Source: an uncultured Myroides sp. (GTDB taxonomy: Bacteria > Bacteroidota > Bacteroidia > Flavobacteriales > Flavobacteriaceae). From it: 64,000 bases of DNA. Position 1 is the first letter of the stretch, and each line of letters starts with the position of its first letter. Positions 27,530-36,226 of the stretch are shown here, piece after piece. The stretch spans positions 124,001-188,000 of the forward strand of contig CAJYTF010000015.1 in the NCBI GenBank assembly GCA_913777665.1. Direction: 5' to 3'. A model generated the notes under the pieces. It ran no database searches, was not told the origin of the DNA, and saw only the letters and a program-made list of their open reading frames with translations. The translations under genes and the position numbers were made by a program.

Positions 27530-29695
27530 TTAGTTTAATAAATTGTCGTCAACTAAATTAGGTAGCGTAACTTTTAATAAAGGTTCCGCTTCCATTGCAC
27601 GTTTTATTGCAAATACAGCGCCTTCGTTTCTTGCCCAGCTTCTACGAGATATTCCGTTGTTAACATCCCAGAAAAGCATCGATTTTAAGCGTTGTTCCGC
27701 TTCTAAACTACCATCAAGAAGCATACCAAAACCGCCGTTAATTACTTCGCCCCAGCCAACACCGCCGCCGTTGTGAATAGAAACCCATGTTGCACCACGG
27801 AAACTGTCGCCAATTACGTTGTGAATTGCCATATCGGCTGTGAATCGAGATCCGTCATAAATATTCGATGTTTCACGATATGGAGAATCTGTTCCCGATA
27901 CATCATGATGATCACGACCTAAAACAACCGGACCAATTTTTCCTGTAGCAATAGCATCGTTAAACGCTTTTGCTATGTTGGTTCTACCTTCGGCATCGGC
28001 GTATAAAATTCTAGCTTGAGATCCAACTACCAATTTATTTTCTTGTGCACCGCGGATCCACTGAATATTGTCTTTCATTTGCTGTTGAATTTCAACAGGC
28101 GATGTTTTGATCATTTCCTCTAAAACTTCACACGCAATAGCATCGGTTTTCTGTAAATCTTCCGGATTATTGCTTGCGCAAACCCAACGGAAAGGTCCAA
28201 AACCGTAATCAAAACACATTGGTCCCATGATATCTTGAACGTAAGATGGATATTTAAATTCGCGACCTAATGTTGGATTAGGGTTCATAACATCAGCTCC
28301 AGCACGCGATGCTTCTAACAAAAAGGCATTTCCGTAATCAAAAAAGTAGGTGCCTTTTGCTGTATGTTTATTGATAGCAGCCGAATGACGACGCAAGGTT
28401 TCCTGAACTTTTCCTTTAAATAATTTCGGTTGATCTGCCATCATTTGGTTGGCTTCTTCAAACGAAATTCCTACCGGATAATATCCACCAGCCCAAGGAT
28501 TGTGAAGCGAAGTTTGATCGGATCCTAAATCGATCATTACATTTTCCTGATCGAATTTTTCCCAAACATCCACCACATTACCTAAATAAGCAATAGAAAC
28601 TACTTCGTTAGCTGCTTGTGCCTTTTTAACGCGATTTACCAATTGATCTAAATCTTCAATTACTTCATGAATCCAACCTTGACTGTGACGAATTTTCGTG
28701 ATTTTTGGATTTACTTCGGCACAAACCGTAATACAGCCGGCAATTGTTCCCGCTTTTGGCTGTGCACCACTCATTCCTCCTAAGCCAGAAGTTACAAACA
28801 GGTTACCTTTTGGTTCTTTGCCAATTTTTCTGAAACCGTTTAAAACCGTGATGGTTGTGCCGTGCACAATTCCTTGTGGCCCAATGTACATGTACGATCC
28901 CGCAGTCATTTGTCCGTATTGTGTAACACCCAACGCGTTGAATTTTTCCCAATCATCCGGTTTAGAATAGTTCGGAATCATCATTCCGTTGGTAACAACA
29001 ACTCTTGGCGCATTTTTGTGTGATGGAAACAAACCCATTGGGTGACCAGAATACATAACCAATGTTTGCTCATCGGTCATTTCGCCCAAATATTTCATGG
29101 TTAACAGATATTGCGCCCAATTGCTGAACACGCCTCCGTTACCGCCATAGGTAATTAATTCGTGCGGATGTTGCGCCACAGCATAATCCAGATTGTTCTG
29201 AATCATCATTTGTATGGCTTTTGCCTGTAACGATTTCCCAGGGTATTCGTTAATATCACGAGCGTACATGCGGTATTTCGGACGAAAACGGTACATGTAA
29301 ATTCGCCCGTATTTTTCTAATTCTTCCTTAAATTCAGGTATCAACGTTTCATGATGCTGCGGTTCAAAATAGCGCAAAGCATTACGTAATGCCAGTGTTT
29401 TTTCTTCTGCCGATAATATTTCTTTACGCTTTGGTGCGTGATTAATGGTAGCGTCGTATAAAGCTTTTGATGGCAATTGTGCCGGAATTCCCTGAAGAAT
29501 TTCTTCTTGAAACGTCATAATTCGTGGTTTTGTTTTTTTCTTAATTTGATCGATTAATTTACTAAATCCGTAAGGGCAGTGTTTGCATCCACTCATGCAG
29601 CAATGTCCACGATTTAAAAGATATTTTTCGGTAAAAATTCTAAAACCTTTGTCCGAAAGGTAATAATCTTCGCCTTCAATTAAATCTTTTCTCAT
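27530..29695 (-). CDS. hutU: Urocanate hydratase with in-frame N-terminal DUF5522 domain
   Basis: 721 residues from the ATG at 29695. Residues 1-45 form a DUF5522-like Cys-rich module (RKDLIEGEDYYLSDKGFRIF, NRGHCCMSGCKHCPYGF). After a Lys-rich linker, residue 60 (ATG at 29518) begins the usual urocanase start MTFQEEILQGIPAQ. The rest is a complete NAD-dependent urocanate hydratase (second step of histidine degradation): YGGNGGVFSNW, YSGHPMGLFPSHK, FVTSGLGGMSGAQPKAGTIAG, DQTSLHNPWAGGYYP and GRDHHDVSGTDSPYRET. No stop separates the two parts. The frame extends further to 29773, but a -7 element at 29708-29701 argues against that start. No other hut gene is near. Confidence 0.92.
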   Translation of the reverse strand: MRKDLIEGEDYYLSDKGFRIFTEKYLLNRGHCCMSGCKHCPYGFSKLIDQIKKKTKPRIMTFQEEILQGIPAQLPSKALYDATINHAPKRKEILSAEEKTLALRNALRYFEPQHHETLIPEFKEELEKYGRIYMYRFRPKYRMYARDINEYPGKSLQAKAIQMMIQNNLDYAVAQHPHELITYGGNGGVFSNWAQYLLTMKYLGEMTDEQTLVMYSGHPMGLFPSHKNAPRVVVTNGMMIPNYSKPDDWEKFNALGVTQYGQMTAGSYMYIGPQGIVHGTTITVLNGFRKIGKEPKGNLFVTSGLGGMSGAQPKAGTIAGCITVCAEVNPKITKIRHSQGWIHEVIEDLDQLVNRVKKAQAANEVVSIAYLGNVVDVWEKFDQENVMIDLGSDQTSLHNPWAGGYYPVGISFEEANQMMADQPKLFKGKVQETLRRHSAAINKHTAKGTYFFDYGNAFLLEASRAGADVMNPNPTLGREFKYPSYVQDIMGPMCFDYGFGPFRWVCASNNPEDLQKTDAIACEVLEEMIKTSPVEIQQQMKDNIQWIRGAQENKLVVGSQARILYADAEGRTNIAKAFNDAIATGKIGPVVLGRDHHDVSGTDSPYRETSNIYDGSRFTADMAIHNVIGDSFRGATWVSIHNGGGVGWGEVINGGFGMLLDGSLEAEQRLKSMLFWDVNNGISRRSWARNEGAVFAIKRAMEAEPLLKVTLPNLVDDNLLN

Positions 29696-29700
29696 AACTA

Positions 29701-29708
29701 CAAATTTA
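29701..29708 (-). promoter_or_regulatory. Candidate -7 element for hutU
   Basis: Minus-strand TAAATTTG ends six bases before the ATG at 29695, which would give a leaderless or nearly leaderless mRNA. No -33 TTG seen. Confidence 0.35.
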
Positions 29709-29874
29709 GTGAATAATTTTTGTTTTTTGTGTGGGTATGATAGATGTTTGGTGTTTGGCGTAGGATGTTTCATTTTCGGAATTTGATCGGTTTTTAAATT
29801 GAAAGTGAAATAAATAAGATTGTTAATTCATTAAACACCCATCCATCCTACATCAAACATCTCACAAAAAGTGA

Positions 29875-29882
29875 TAAATTTG
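29875..29882 (+). promoter_or_regulatory. Candidate -7 element for the 29887 operon
   Basis: TAAATTTG ends only four bases before the ATG at 29887; start of transcription would fall at or near the start codon. Confidence 0.4.
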
Positions 29883-29886
29883 CCCT

Positions 29887-30213
29887 ATGCGATTGATCAT
29901 TTCTAAATTTTGGGTGCCAAAAGGCTTTTCGGGTATCACTGTTTATCCGTTTATTTTTGCGCGCGAAAAGCATCTACGTACCCATAAAACCTTTGTTAAT
30001 CACGAAAAAATACATTTGCGACAGCAGATAGAATTATTAATTCTTCCGTTTTTTATCTGGTATGTTTTGGAATTTCTGGTTCGATTGATTCAATATAAAA
30101 ATCGAAAAAAAGCCTATCGAAATATCTCTTTTGAACGGGAAGCCTATGCAAACGAATCGAATCCAGATTATCTTACCAACCGAAAATTCTTTTCTTTTTT
30201 CAATTATTTATGA
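29887..30213 (+). CDS. Small membrane protein with HExxH motif
   Basis: 108 residues. Contains VNHEKIHLRQQIE, an H-E-x-x-H sequence, then a transmembrane segment (about 50-70, LLILPFFIWYVLEFLVRLI) and FEREAYANESN, whose Glu could be the third ligand of a gluzincin-type metallopeptidase. This looks like a minimal relative of M48/BlaR-type membrane proteases, but the activity is inference. It overlaps the next gene by four bases (ATGA), the first link of a four-gene operon. Confidence 0.75.
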   Translation: MRLIISKFWVPKGFSGITVYPFIFAREKHLRTHKTFVNHEKIHLRQQIELLILPFFIWYVLEFLVRLIQYKNRKKAYRNISFEREAYANESNPDYLTNRKFFSFFNYL

Positions 30214-31094
30214 TACAGCCACAACAAGAATCCTTCAATCAAAAAATAGATATACCCAATAATTTAGGGATTGAAGTTTATGTAAAGAGGGAAGATGTGT
30301 TGCATAGTGAAATATCGGGAAACAAATTCCGCAAGCTGAAATATAATTTAATTGAAGCTCAGAATTTAGGATTTACAAAATTACTGACATTTGGCGGAGC
30401 GTATTCAAACCATATTGCAGCAGTTGCTGCAGCTGGTAAAGAATTTGGTTTTGAAACGATCGGAGTAATTCGTGGCGAAGAATTGCAGGAAAAATATCTG
30501 GAAAATCCTACTTTAGAAAAGGCATCAGAAAACGGAATGCAGTTTGAATTTGTTACCAGAACGCAATATCGCGATAAAAATAATGCAGCGTTTTTAGATC
30601 AACTGAAAGAAAAATTTGGCGATTTTTATTTGATTCCTGAAGGCGGAACAAACAATTTGGCGGTAAAAGGTTGTAGAGAAATTTTAACGAATGACGACAA
30701 AATGTTCGATTTTATCTGTTGTGCCGTTGGTACAGGCGGAACCATTTCGGGAATTATCAATAGTTTAAAACCGCATCAAAGAGCACTTGGTTTTCCTGCT
30801 TTAAAAGGCGATTTCTTAAGAGAAGATATCCAAAAATATGCAGAAAACAGTCAGTGGAATTTGGTAACTGATTATCATTTTGGAGGTTACGCAAAGTTAA
30901 ATGATGAGCTGAAACAGTTTATGAAACAATTTTTTAAAAAATATTTAATATCTTTGGATCCTGTTTATACATCAAAAACGTTTTTTGGTGTAATCGATTT
31001 GATATCAAAAGGTTATTTTAAACCAGATTCAAAAATATTAATAATTCATACCGGAGGTTTACAAGGGCTTCAATCTAACATTGCTGAAATATGA
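30210..31094 (+). CDS. PLP-dependent ACC deaminase / D-cysteine desulfhydrase family enzyme
   Basis: 294 residues, fold-type II PLP enzyme. The Schiff-base Lys is in SGNKFRKLKYN, substrate/phosphate contacts in TFGGAYSNHIAAVAAAGKEFG and the glycine loop GTGGTISGIINSL. The family includes 1-aminocyclopropane-1-carboxylate deaminase and D-cysteine desulfhydrase; in flavobacteria the latter-type activity is more likely, but no residue here decides. Overlaps both neighbours by four bases. Confidence 0.9.
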   Translation: MIQPQQESFNQKIDIPNNLGIEVYVKREDVLHSEISGNKFRKLKYNLIEAQNLGFTKLLTFGGAYSNHIAAVAAAGKEFGFETIGVIRGEELQEKYLENPTLEKASENGMQFEFVTRTQYRDKNNAAFLDQLKEKFGDFYLIPEGGTNNLAVKGCREILTNDDKMFDFICCAVGTGGTISGIINSLKPHQRALGFPALKGDFLREDIQKYAENSQWNLVTDYHFGGYAKLNDELKQFMKQFFKKYLISLDPVYTSKTFFGVIDLISKGYFKPDSKILIIHTGGLQGLQSNIAEI

Positions 31095-32008
31095 AGAAAG
31101 TATTGTCCGTACTATTTACAGGATTGATTTTAATGAGTTGCAGTGCTGCTCATAATACAAAAGTAAAAGAAAAGATTGCCAAAGAATACGGAAATGGTGA
31201 TAATAAGAAGAAAAAAGTAGTTGTTACAACCACATCTGCAGTTAAAAAAGAAAGTACTCCGATAGCAGAACCAAAACCTGCAAAACCTGTTAAACCTTTA
31301 TTAGAAAAAGACGACAGTGAAACATTAATAGCAACTTCAAAAGTAAATGTTTCAAAAAATACCGTAGAAGATTATATCGATTTATATTCTGGCGCAGCAA
31401 TGCAAAGTATGAAAACGTACGGAATTCCGGCAAGTATTAAACTGGCACAAGGAATTTTAGAATCGGGATCAGGAAACGGAACGTTGTGCAGAACTGCTAA
31501 TAACCATTTCGGCATTAAATGTAAGGAAGAATGGACAGGCGAAACGGTTTCTCATACCGATGATGCACCCGATGAATGCTTTAGAAAATACCATTCGGCA
31601 ATGGAATCTTACAACGATCATTCTGAATTTTTAGCGAACAGAGTGTACTACAAAAATTTGTTCACATTAGATAAAAGCGATTATTCTGCTTGGGCAAAAG
31701 GTTTAAAGAAAGCCGGTTATGCTACAGATCCTCGTTATCCTCAAAAATTAATCAGCATTATAGAGCGATATAAGTTGTATGAATACGATCAAAAAGTTTT
31801 AGGTTCAGATTATCAGTTTGTTCCAACGAAAACCGATGAAGTTGTAGCGACAAATTACGGAGCTCAGGCACAAACTTATACCGTTCAGGCGGGCGATACG
31901 TTGTTTGCAATCTGTCAGAAATTTAATTCATCGGTAGATCATATCAAACAATTAAACAGTTTAAATTCAAACAATTTAAGTGTAGGGCAAATCATAAAAA
32001 TTCAATAA
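31091..32008 (+). CDS. Lipoprotein peptidoglycan hydrolase: glucosaminidase plus LysM
   Basis: 305 residues. Lipoprotein signal with LMSCSA (Cys17), a Lys/Pro-rich linker (about 35-75), a mannosyl-glycoprotein endo-beta-N-acetylglucosaminidase (GH73-like) domain (about 90-235: SIKLAQGILESGSGNGTL with a catalytic-type Glu, NNHFGIKCKEEW, KYHSAMESYNDHSEFL) and a C-terminal LysM (about 258-305: YTVQAGDTLFAICQKFN). It cuts the glycan strand by family. It is coupled with the upstream gene by an ATGA overlap and hemL begins at the base after its stop. Confidence 0.93.
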   Translation: MKKVLSVLFTGLILMSCSAAHNTKVKEKIAKEYGNGDNKKKKVVVTTTSAVKKESTPIAEPKPAKPVKPLLEKDDSETLIATSKVNVSKNTVEDYIDLYSGAAMQSMKTYGIPASIKLAQGILESGSGNGTLCRTANNHFGIKCKEEWTGETVSHTDDAPDECFRKYHSAMESYNDHSEFLANRVYYKNLFTLDKSDYSAWAKGLKKAGYATDPRYPQKLISIIERYKLYEYDQKVLGSDYQFVPTKTDEVVATNYGAQAQTYTVQAGDTLFAICQKFNSSVDHIKQLNSLNSNNLSVGQIIKIQ

Positions 32009-33289
32009 ATGTTATACAAACGTAGCAGCGAATTATTCGTTGAAGCATTAAAATATATACCGGGAGGAGTTAATTCTCCCGTTCGCGCGTTTAAATCAGT
32101 CGGTGGAACGCCTATTTTTATTAAAAAAGCTAGTGGCGCTTATCTTTTTGATGAAGACGATAAACGATACATTGATTACATTAATTCATGGGGACCAATG
32201 ATTTTGGGTCATGCATATCAACCGGTTGTTGATGCCGTGATTGAAAAAACAAAATTGGGAACATCGTTCGGAACTCCCACAGAGATAGAAACAGAAATTG
32301 CTAAATTGGCTGTTTCAATGGTTCCGAATATTGATAAAATTCGATTTGTAAATTCAGGAACCGAAGCTTGTATGAGTGCGGTTCGTTTGGCAAGAGGCTA
32401 TACAAAACGAGAAAAAATAATCAAATTCCGCGGTTGTTATCACGGGCATTCTGATTCATTTTTAATTGCAGCAGGTAGTGGTTTGTCAACTTTTGGAGTG
32501 CCATCAAGTCCTGGAGTTACAAAAGGAACTGCGCAAGATACCTTGTTGGCAAATTTCAACGATTTAAATTCTGTAAAAGAATTATTCCAAGCGAATAAAA
32601 ATGAAATCGCAGCAATCATTATTGAACCGGTAGCAGGAAATATGGGCTGTGTGCCACCTGTGAATAATTTTCTTCATGAATTAAGATCGATTTGCGATGA
32701 AAACGGATCATTGTTGATTTTTGATGAAGTAATGACCGGTTTTCGTTTGGCAAAAGGTGGCGCGCAAGAATTGTTTAACGTAAAGGCAGATATTGTTTGT
32801 TTTGGTAAAGTAATTGGTGGTGGCTTACCTGTTGGTGCATTTGCTGCACGCAATGAAATTATGGATTATCTGGCACCTGTAGGTCCAGTTTATCAGGCAG
32901 GAACATTGTCGGGAAATCCTTTGGCAATGGCGGCAGGTTTGGCTATGTTGCAGGCTATAAACAACGACACCGAATTATTCAATTGTTTAGAAGCAAAAAC
33001 AGCTTATTTGGAAGACGGAATTCGCAAGGTTTTAACAACCAACAATAAAACGTTTACAATAAACAGAGTAGGTTCAATGATTTCGATTTTCTTCTGTGAG
33101 AACGAAGTGGAAAATTACGAAGATGCATCAAAAGCAGATACACCTGAATTTAAAAAATTCTTTCACGATTTGTTAGAACGCGGTATTTACATTGCACCAT
33201 CGAGCTACGAAACATGGTTTATTACCGATGCTTTATCTTACGAAGATTTAGACGACACAATAAAAGTGATAGACGAAGTAACGAAATAA
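32009..33289 (+). CDS. hemL: Glutamate-1-semialdehyde 2,1-aminomutase
   Basis: 426 residues, normal length. Class-III aminotransferase fold; the PLP-binding Lys is in [15 protein letters not shown], with [48 protein letters not shown] and [12 protein letters not shown] as conserved segments. Converts glutamate-1-semialdehyde to 5-aminolevulinate in the C5 haem pathway. Last gene of the operon, starting immediately after the preceding stop; followed by a bidirectional terminator. Confidence 0.97.
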   Translation: MLYKRSSELFVEALKYIPGGVNSPVRAFKSVGGTPIFIKKASGAYLFDEDDKRYIDYINSWGPMILGHAYQPVVDAVIEKTKLGTSFGTPTEIETEIAKLAVSMVPNIDKIRFVNSGTEACMSAVRLARGYTKREKIIKFRGCYHGHSDSFLIAAGSGLSTFGVPSSPGVTKGTAQDTLLANFNDLNSVKELFQANKNEIAAIIIEPVAGNMGCVPPVNNFLHELRSICDENGSLLIFDEVMTGFRLAKGGAQELFNVKADIVCFGKVIGGGLPVGAFAARNEIMDYLAPVGPVYQAGTLSGNPLAMAAGLAMLQAINNDTELFNCLEAKTAYLEDGIRKVLTTNNKTFTINRVGSMISIFFCENEVENYEDASKADTPEFKKFFHDLLERGIYIAPSSYETWFITDALSYEDLDDTIKVIDEVTK

Positions 33290-33330
33290 AAAAATGCCCC
33301 AAACAGTATCAACTTTTGGGGCATTTTCAT
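33288..33330. terminator. Bidirectional terminator after hemL
   Basis: AAAATGCCCCAAA pairs with TTTGGGGCATTTT; lies between convergent hemL and the outer-membrane protein gene. Confidence 0.9.
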
Positions 33331-33338
33331 TTTTACTT

Positions 33339-36113
33339 TTATTCATCATCAAAACCGTATCTGCTTTTCTTCTTTCCTGCAAATTTTTCTAATTTATAAG
33401 TCACAGAAAACATTACATATTGTTTTAAAATGGTGTTTTGAACATCTGAAATGTTAGTTGGTGAAACACTTCTTCTAACACTTTGATTTTGATTTAAAAT
33501 ATCATAAATTTTAACTTTAGCCAAGAAACGTTCGTTAAAGAAATTGTATCCTAAACTAGCGTTCCAAAGCAAGAAATCTTTTCTAAAATCACTGGAAAGG
33601 CTCGAATTGTATTCGTACATAATATCACTGCCAAAAACAACATTTTTAGGCATGTACGATGTAATCATTAAACCCGCATTGTGTTTAAAAAAGTTCGATT
33701 TATCAATAATAAAATTATCAAAACTATTATTTACAATTTCATAACTGTAATTAGGCTTAATAATTAGTTTTTTATTAAAATCGAAAGTAAGACTTAATTC
33801 TGGTTGAATAGATGAACGGTTGGTACTGTAAAGCACGCCGTTTTGCACACCTTTATCTAATCCGTTATTAAATTCGATACCTGCTGCAACCGTTAATTTA
33901 TCTTTATCTGTTATTTGAAAACCCTTGTTGTAATTAATTCCAAGCCAATAATCATAAGTGTTTTCGATGTTTATGTAGGTAGAATAACCCACGTAGTTTT
34001 CATCGAAAACGGTAGATGATGTTATTCCGCGTGAATTAAAAGTTCCACCGGCAAAAACATAGTATCCTGATCGTGTTTGCCAATCGTAATTGTTAAAATT
34101 TAAATATAGATTATGACGCTGAGTTGTTTGTAAATCTTTGTTTCCTTTTGATATAAAAAGCGGGTTCGATAAATCTTCATACTCTAACAACTGGTTCATC
34201 ATTGGGCTTTCTTCACGGTAAGAATAATTTAAGCTGATGCTGGTTGATTTCCCAATGCGGTAATTTCCGTAAGTTCTAATACTTGGCAATAAATCGGTAC
34301 GTTGATTTAAAAAGTTTGTGCCGTTGTAATACGATGCTACATCGTAATTGTTTATGGCTGTTCCTGCACCTGCACTAAAATAAAATTTTTCGCCTGTTAG
34401 CTGGTATCCGATGCTTGGATCCAATCTATATCCTTTTAAATTGTTGCTGAACGATAACAAATCGTTGTAATCAGAAAAATTATCAGCATTTTCATTCCAA
34501 TCAAAGGTACTTCTGCCCTGAAACTCATTTCTCCACGTATTCGTAGCACTCAACGTTAATGTTTGTTTACTGCCAATAGGTTCCCGATAAACCACATTTA
34601 ACGCATAACGGTCTGTATGGTTTGACGATAGAATGTTTTGATTTCTGATATCGTCTGGTAACTGCGTTTGATAAAAATAGTTTGCAGAATTTCTTAGTTG
34701 CTCTGTTTGATTATTTGAGTTGTCGTTGGTAAACGTAAAACTTAAACTACGACCTTTACGTTTAAATCTGCGCGATAACAATAATTGGTTTTGAAAATTG
34801 TAAGTATCGCCACTTGTAAAATTATCGTTGGTAGATTCGTTCAACAATTCTCCTGATTCATTGCGGGTTACACTAAATCCGTTAGTTCGTGATGAACTAA
34901 TACCCCGTTCTAACTTGGGAATTATAGATAATGTTGTAAGTGAATCTATTGCTATTTCAACTTCATAATTAAAAGTGTGTTTTGTTGATTTAGAACGTAG
35001 TTCTGATTCCGATTCGGTAATGTATCTGTTTTCGGGTAAAAGATTTTCTATACGCGATTTGTTCTTATTTTTGTTTTCAACTTCACGAAATAAATAATTA
35101 CCATTCACATTGTTGTTTTTACCCCAGGTGTCGCTGTAATTTAAACCAAGCATATCGGTTTGACTAATACCTTGTTGTCCGCCAAAATCCAATCCGTTTA
35201 CCGAAAAAGATCCGTCGCTGCTCCAAGATGAATAACTGTTTCTACCGCCCGACATGTTGTCCATAATTTCATCTGTAGAAAAGCCTTGAGAATTAATGTT
35301 GTTTGATGATCCTAAAACGCTAATTTTAAAATCGCCTTTAAAATAATTGAACAAAAGCGACGATTCGTATCGGTCATCTGTTCCATATCCGGCAATAATC
35401 CTTCCGAACAAGCCTTTGTTTTTATCGTCGTCAATGGTAAGATTGATAGTTTTTGTTTCGCCGTTAGATTGCGCGCCTGAGAGTTTTTCTTCTTTCGATT
35501 TAAAATTGGTAATCTGTACTTTGTTAATAATTTCGGCAGGAATATTTTCCATGATTACTTTGCCGTCTTCACTAAAGAAAGGCTTACCGTTCACTATAAT
35601 ATTGGTCACTTCTATACCATTATGCTTTACTTTACCAGCCTGATCTACTTCTACACCGGGCAATTGTTCCAAAAGTTCTTTTACGGTAGCATCTGGACGC
35701 ACTTTAAATGCCGAAGCATTAAATTCTAACGTATCTTTTTTTACGCGTACCGGTGGACCATCGGTAGTAATTACCAATTCGTCTAATACATCGCTTCCAG
35801 GATTTAATGTAATGGTTCCTAAATCGATACTTTCTTTTAAGCTTTCAAAATCTTGCGAAAAATCCTCGAAACCAAGATAAGATATGGTCATAAAAGTTGG
35901 TTCTTCGATTTTTTTAATAGGCATTGAAAATATTCCTTTTATATCGGTAATGGTATAATCTATTAAGGTAGAATCTTTTTTGGAAGATAAATAAATTGTG
36001 GCTGACTCTACAGGTTTTTTATTGTTATCTATAACTTTTCCTTTTAACTCAATTTTTTGCGCATAAAGAAATGTACCACACAAAAGCATGCAAATAAGCA
36101 GTAGGTTTTTCAT
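33339..36113 (-). CDS. Outer-membrane beta-barrel receptor-like protein (paralogue 1)
   Basis: 924 residues. Signal peptide (1-18, TFLYAQ), CarboxypepD_reg-like domain (about 20-105: ELKGKVIDNNKKPVESATIYLSS), a plug-like domain (about 115-215, DTLEFNASAFKVRP and GVEVDQAGKVKHNGIEV, INKVQITNFKSKEEKLSG) and a large barrel of the OMP_b-brl_3 type. The family lacks a classical TonB-receptor signature; substrate unknown. It is about as long as and clearly homologous to the gene just upstream (36227-39037), so the pair arose by duplication. Short K-rich tail KLEKFAGKKKSRYGF. Confidence 0.9.
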   Translation of the reverse strand: MKNLLLICMLLCGTFLYAQKIELKGKVIDNNKKPVESATIYLSSKKDSTLIDYTITDIKGIFSMPIKKIEEPTFMTISYLGFEDFSQDFESLKESIDLGTITLNPGSDVLDELVITTDGPPVRVKKDTLEFNASAFKVRPDATVKELLEQLPGVEVDQAGKVKHNGIEVTNIIVNGKPFFSEDGKVIMENIPAEIINKVQITNFKSKEEKLSGAQSNGETKTINLTIDDDKNKGLFGRIIAGYGTDDRYESSLLFNYFKGDFKISVLGSSNNINSQGFSTDEIMDNMSGGRNSYSSWSSDGSFSVNGLDFGGQQGISQTDMLGLNYSDTWGKNNNVNGNYLFREVENKNKNKSRIENLLPENRYITESESELRSKSTKHTFNYEVEIAIDSLTTLSIIPKLERGISSSRTNGFSVTRNESGELLNESTNDNFTSGDTYNFQNQLLLSRRFKRKGRSLSFTFTNDNSNNQTEQLRNSANYFYQTQLPDDIRNQNILSSNHTDRYALNVVYREPIGSKQTLTLSATNTWRNEFQGRSTFDWNENADNFSDYNDLLSFSNNLKGYRLDPSIGYQLTGEKFYFSAGAGTAINNYDVASYYNGTNFLNQRTDLLPSIRTYGNYRIGKSTSISLNYSYREESPMMNQLLEYEDLSNPLFISKGNKDLQTTQRHNLYLNFNNYDWQTRSGYYVFAGGTFNSRGITSSTVFDENYVGYSTYINIENTYDYWLGINYNKGFQITDKDKLTVAAGIEFNNGLDKGVQNGVLYSTNRSSIQPELSLTFDFNKKLIIKPNYSYEIVNNSFDNFIIDKSNFFKHNAGLMITSYMPKNVVFGSDIMYEYNSSLSSDFRKDFLLWNASLGYNFFNERFLAKVKIYDILNQNQSVRRSVSPTNISDVQNTILKQYVMFSVTYKLEKFAGKKKSRYGFDDE

Positions 36114-36164
36114 AAATGTTTTTTATTAGTTTTTAGTAAACGCAAAAATGTTAAAAAAAGTATA

Positions 36165-36200
36165 CAAAAAAAAGCGTGGAATAATTTTTCACACGCTTTT
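36165..36200 (-). terminator. Terminator after paralogue 2
   Basis: AAAAGCGTG pairs with CACGCTTTT around an A/T loop, T-rich on the minus strand, between the two paralogues. Confidence 0.78.
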
Positions 36201-36226
36201 AACATTTTTTATTATTTAAAATAATA

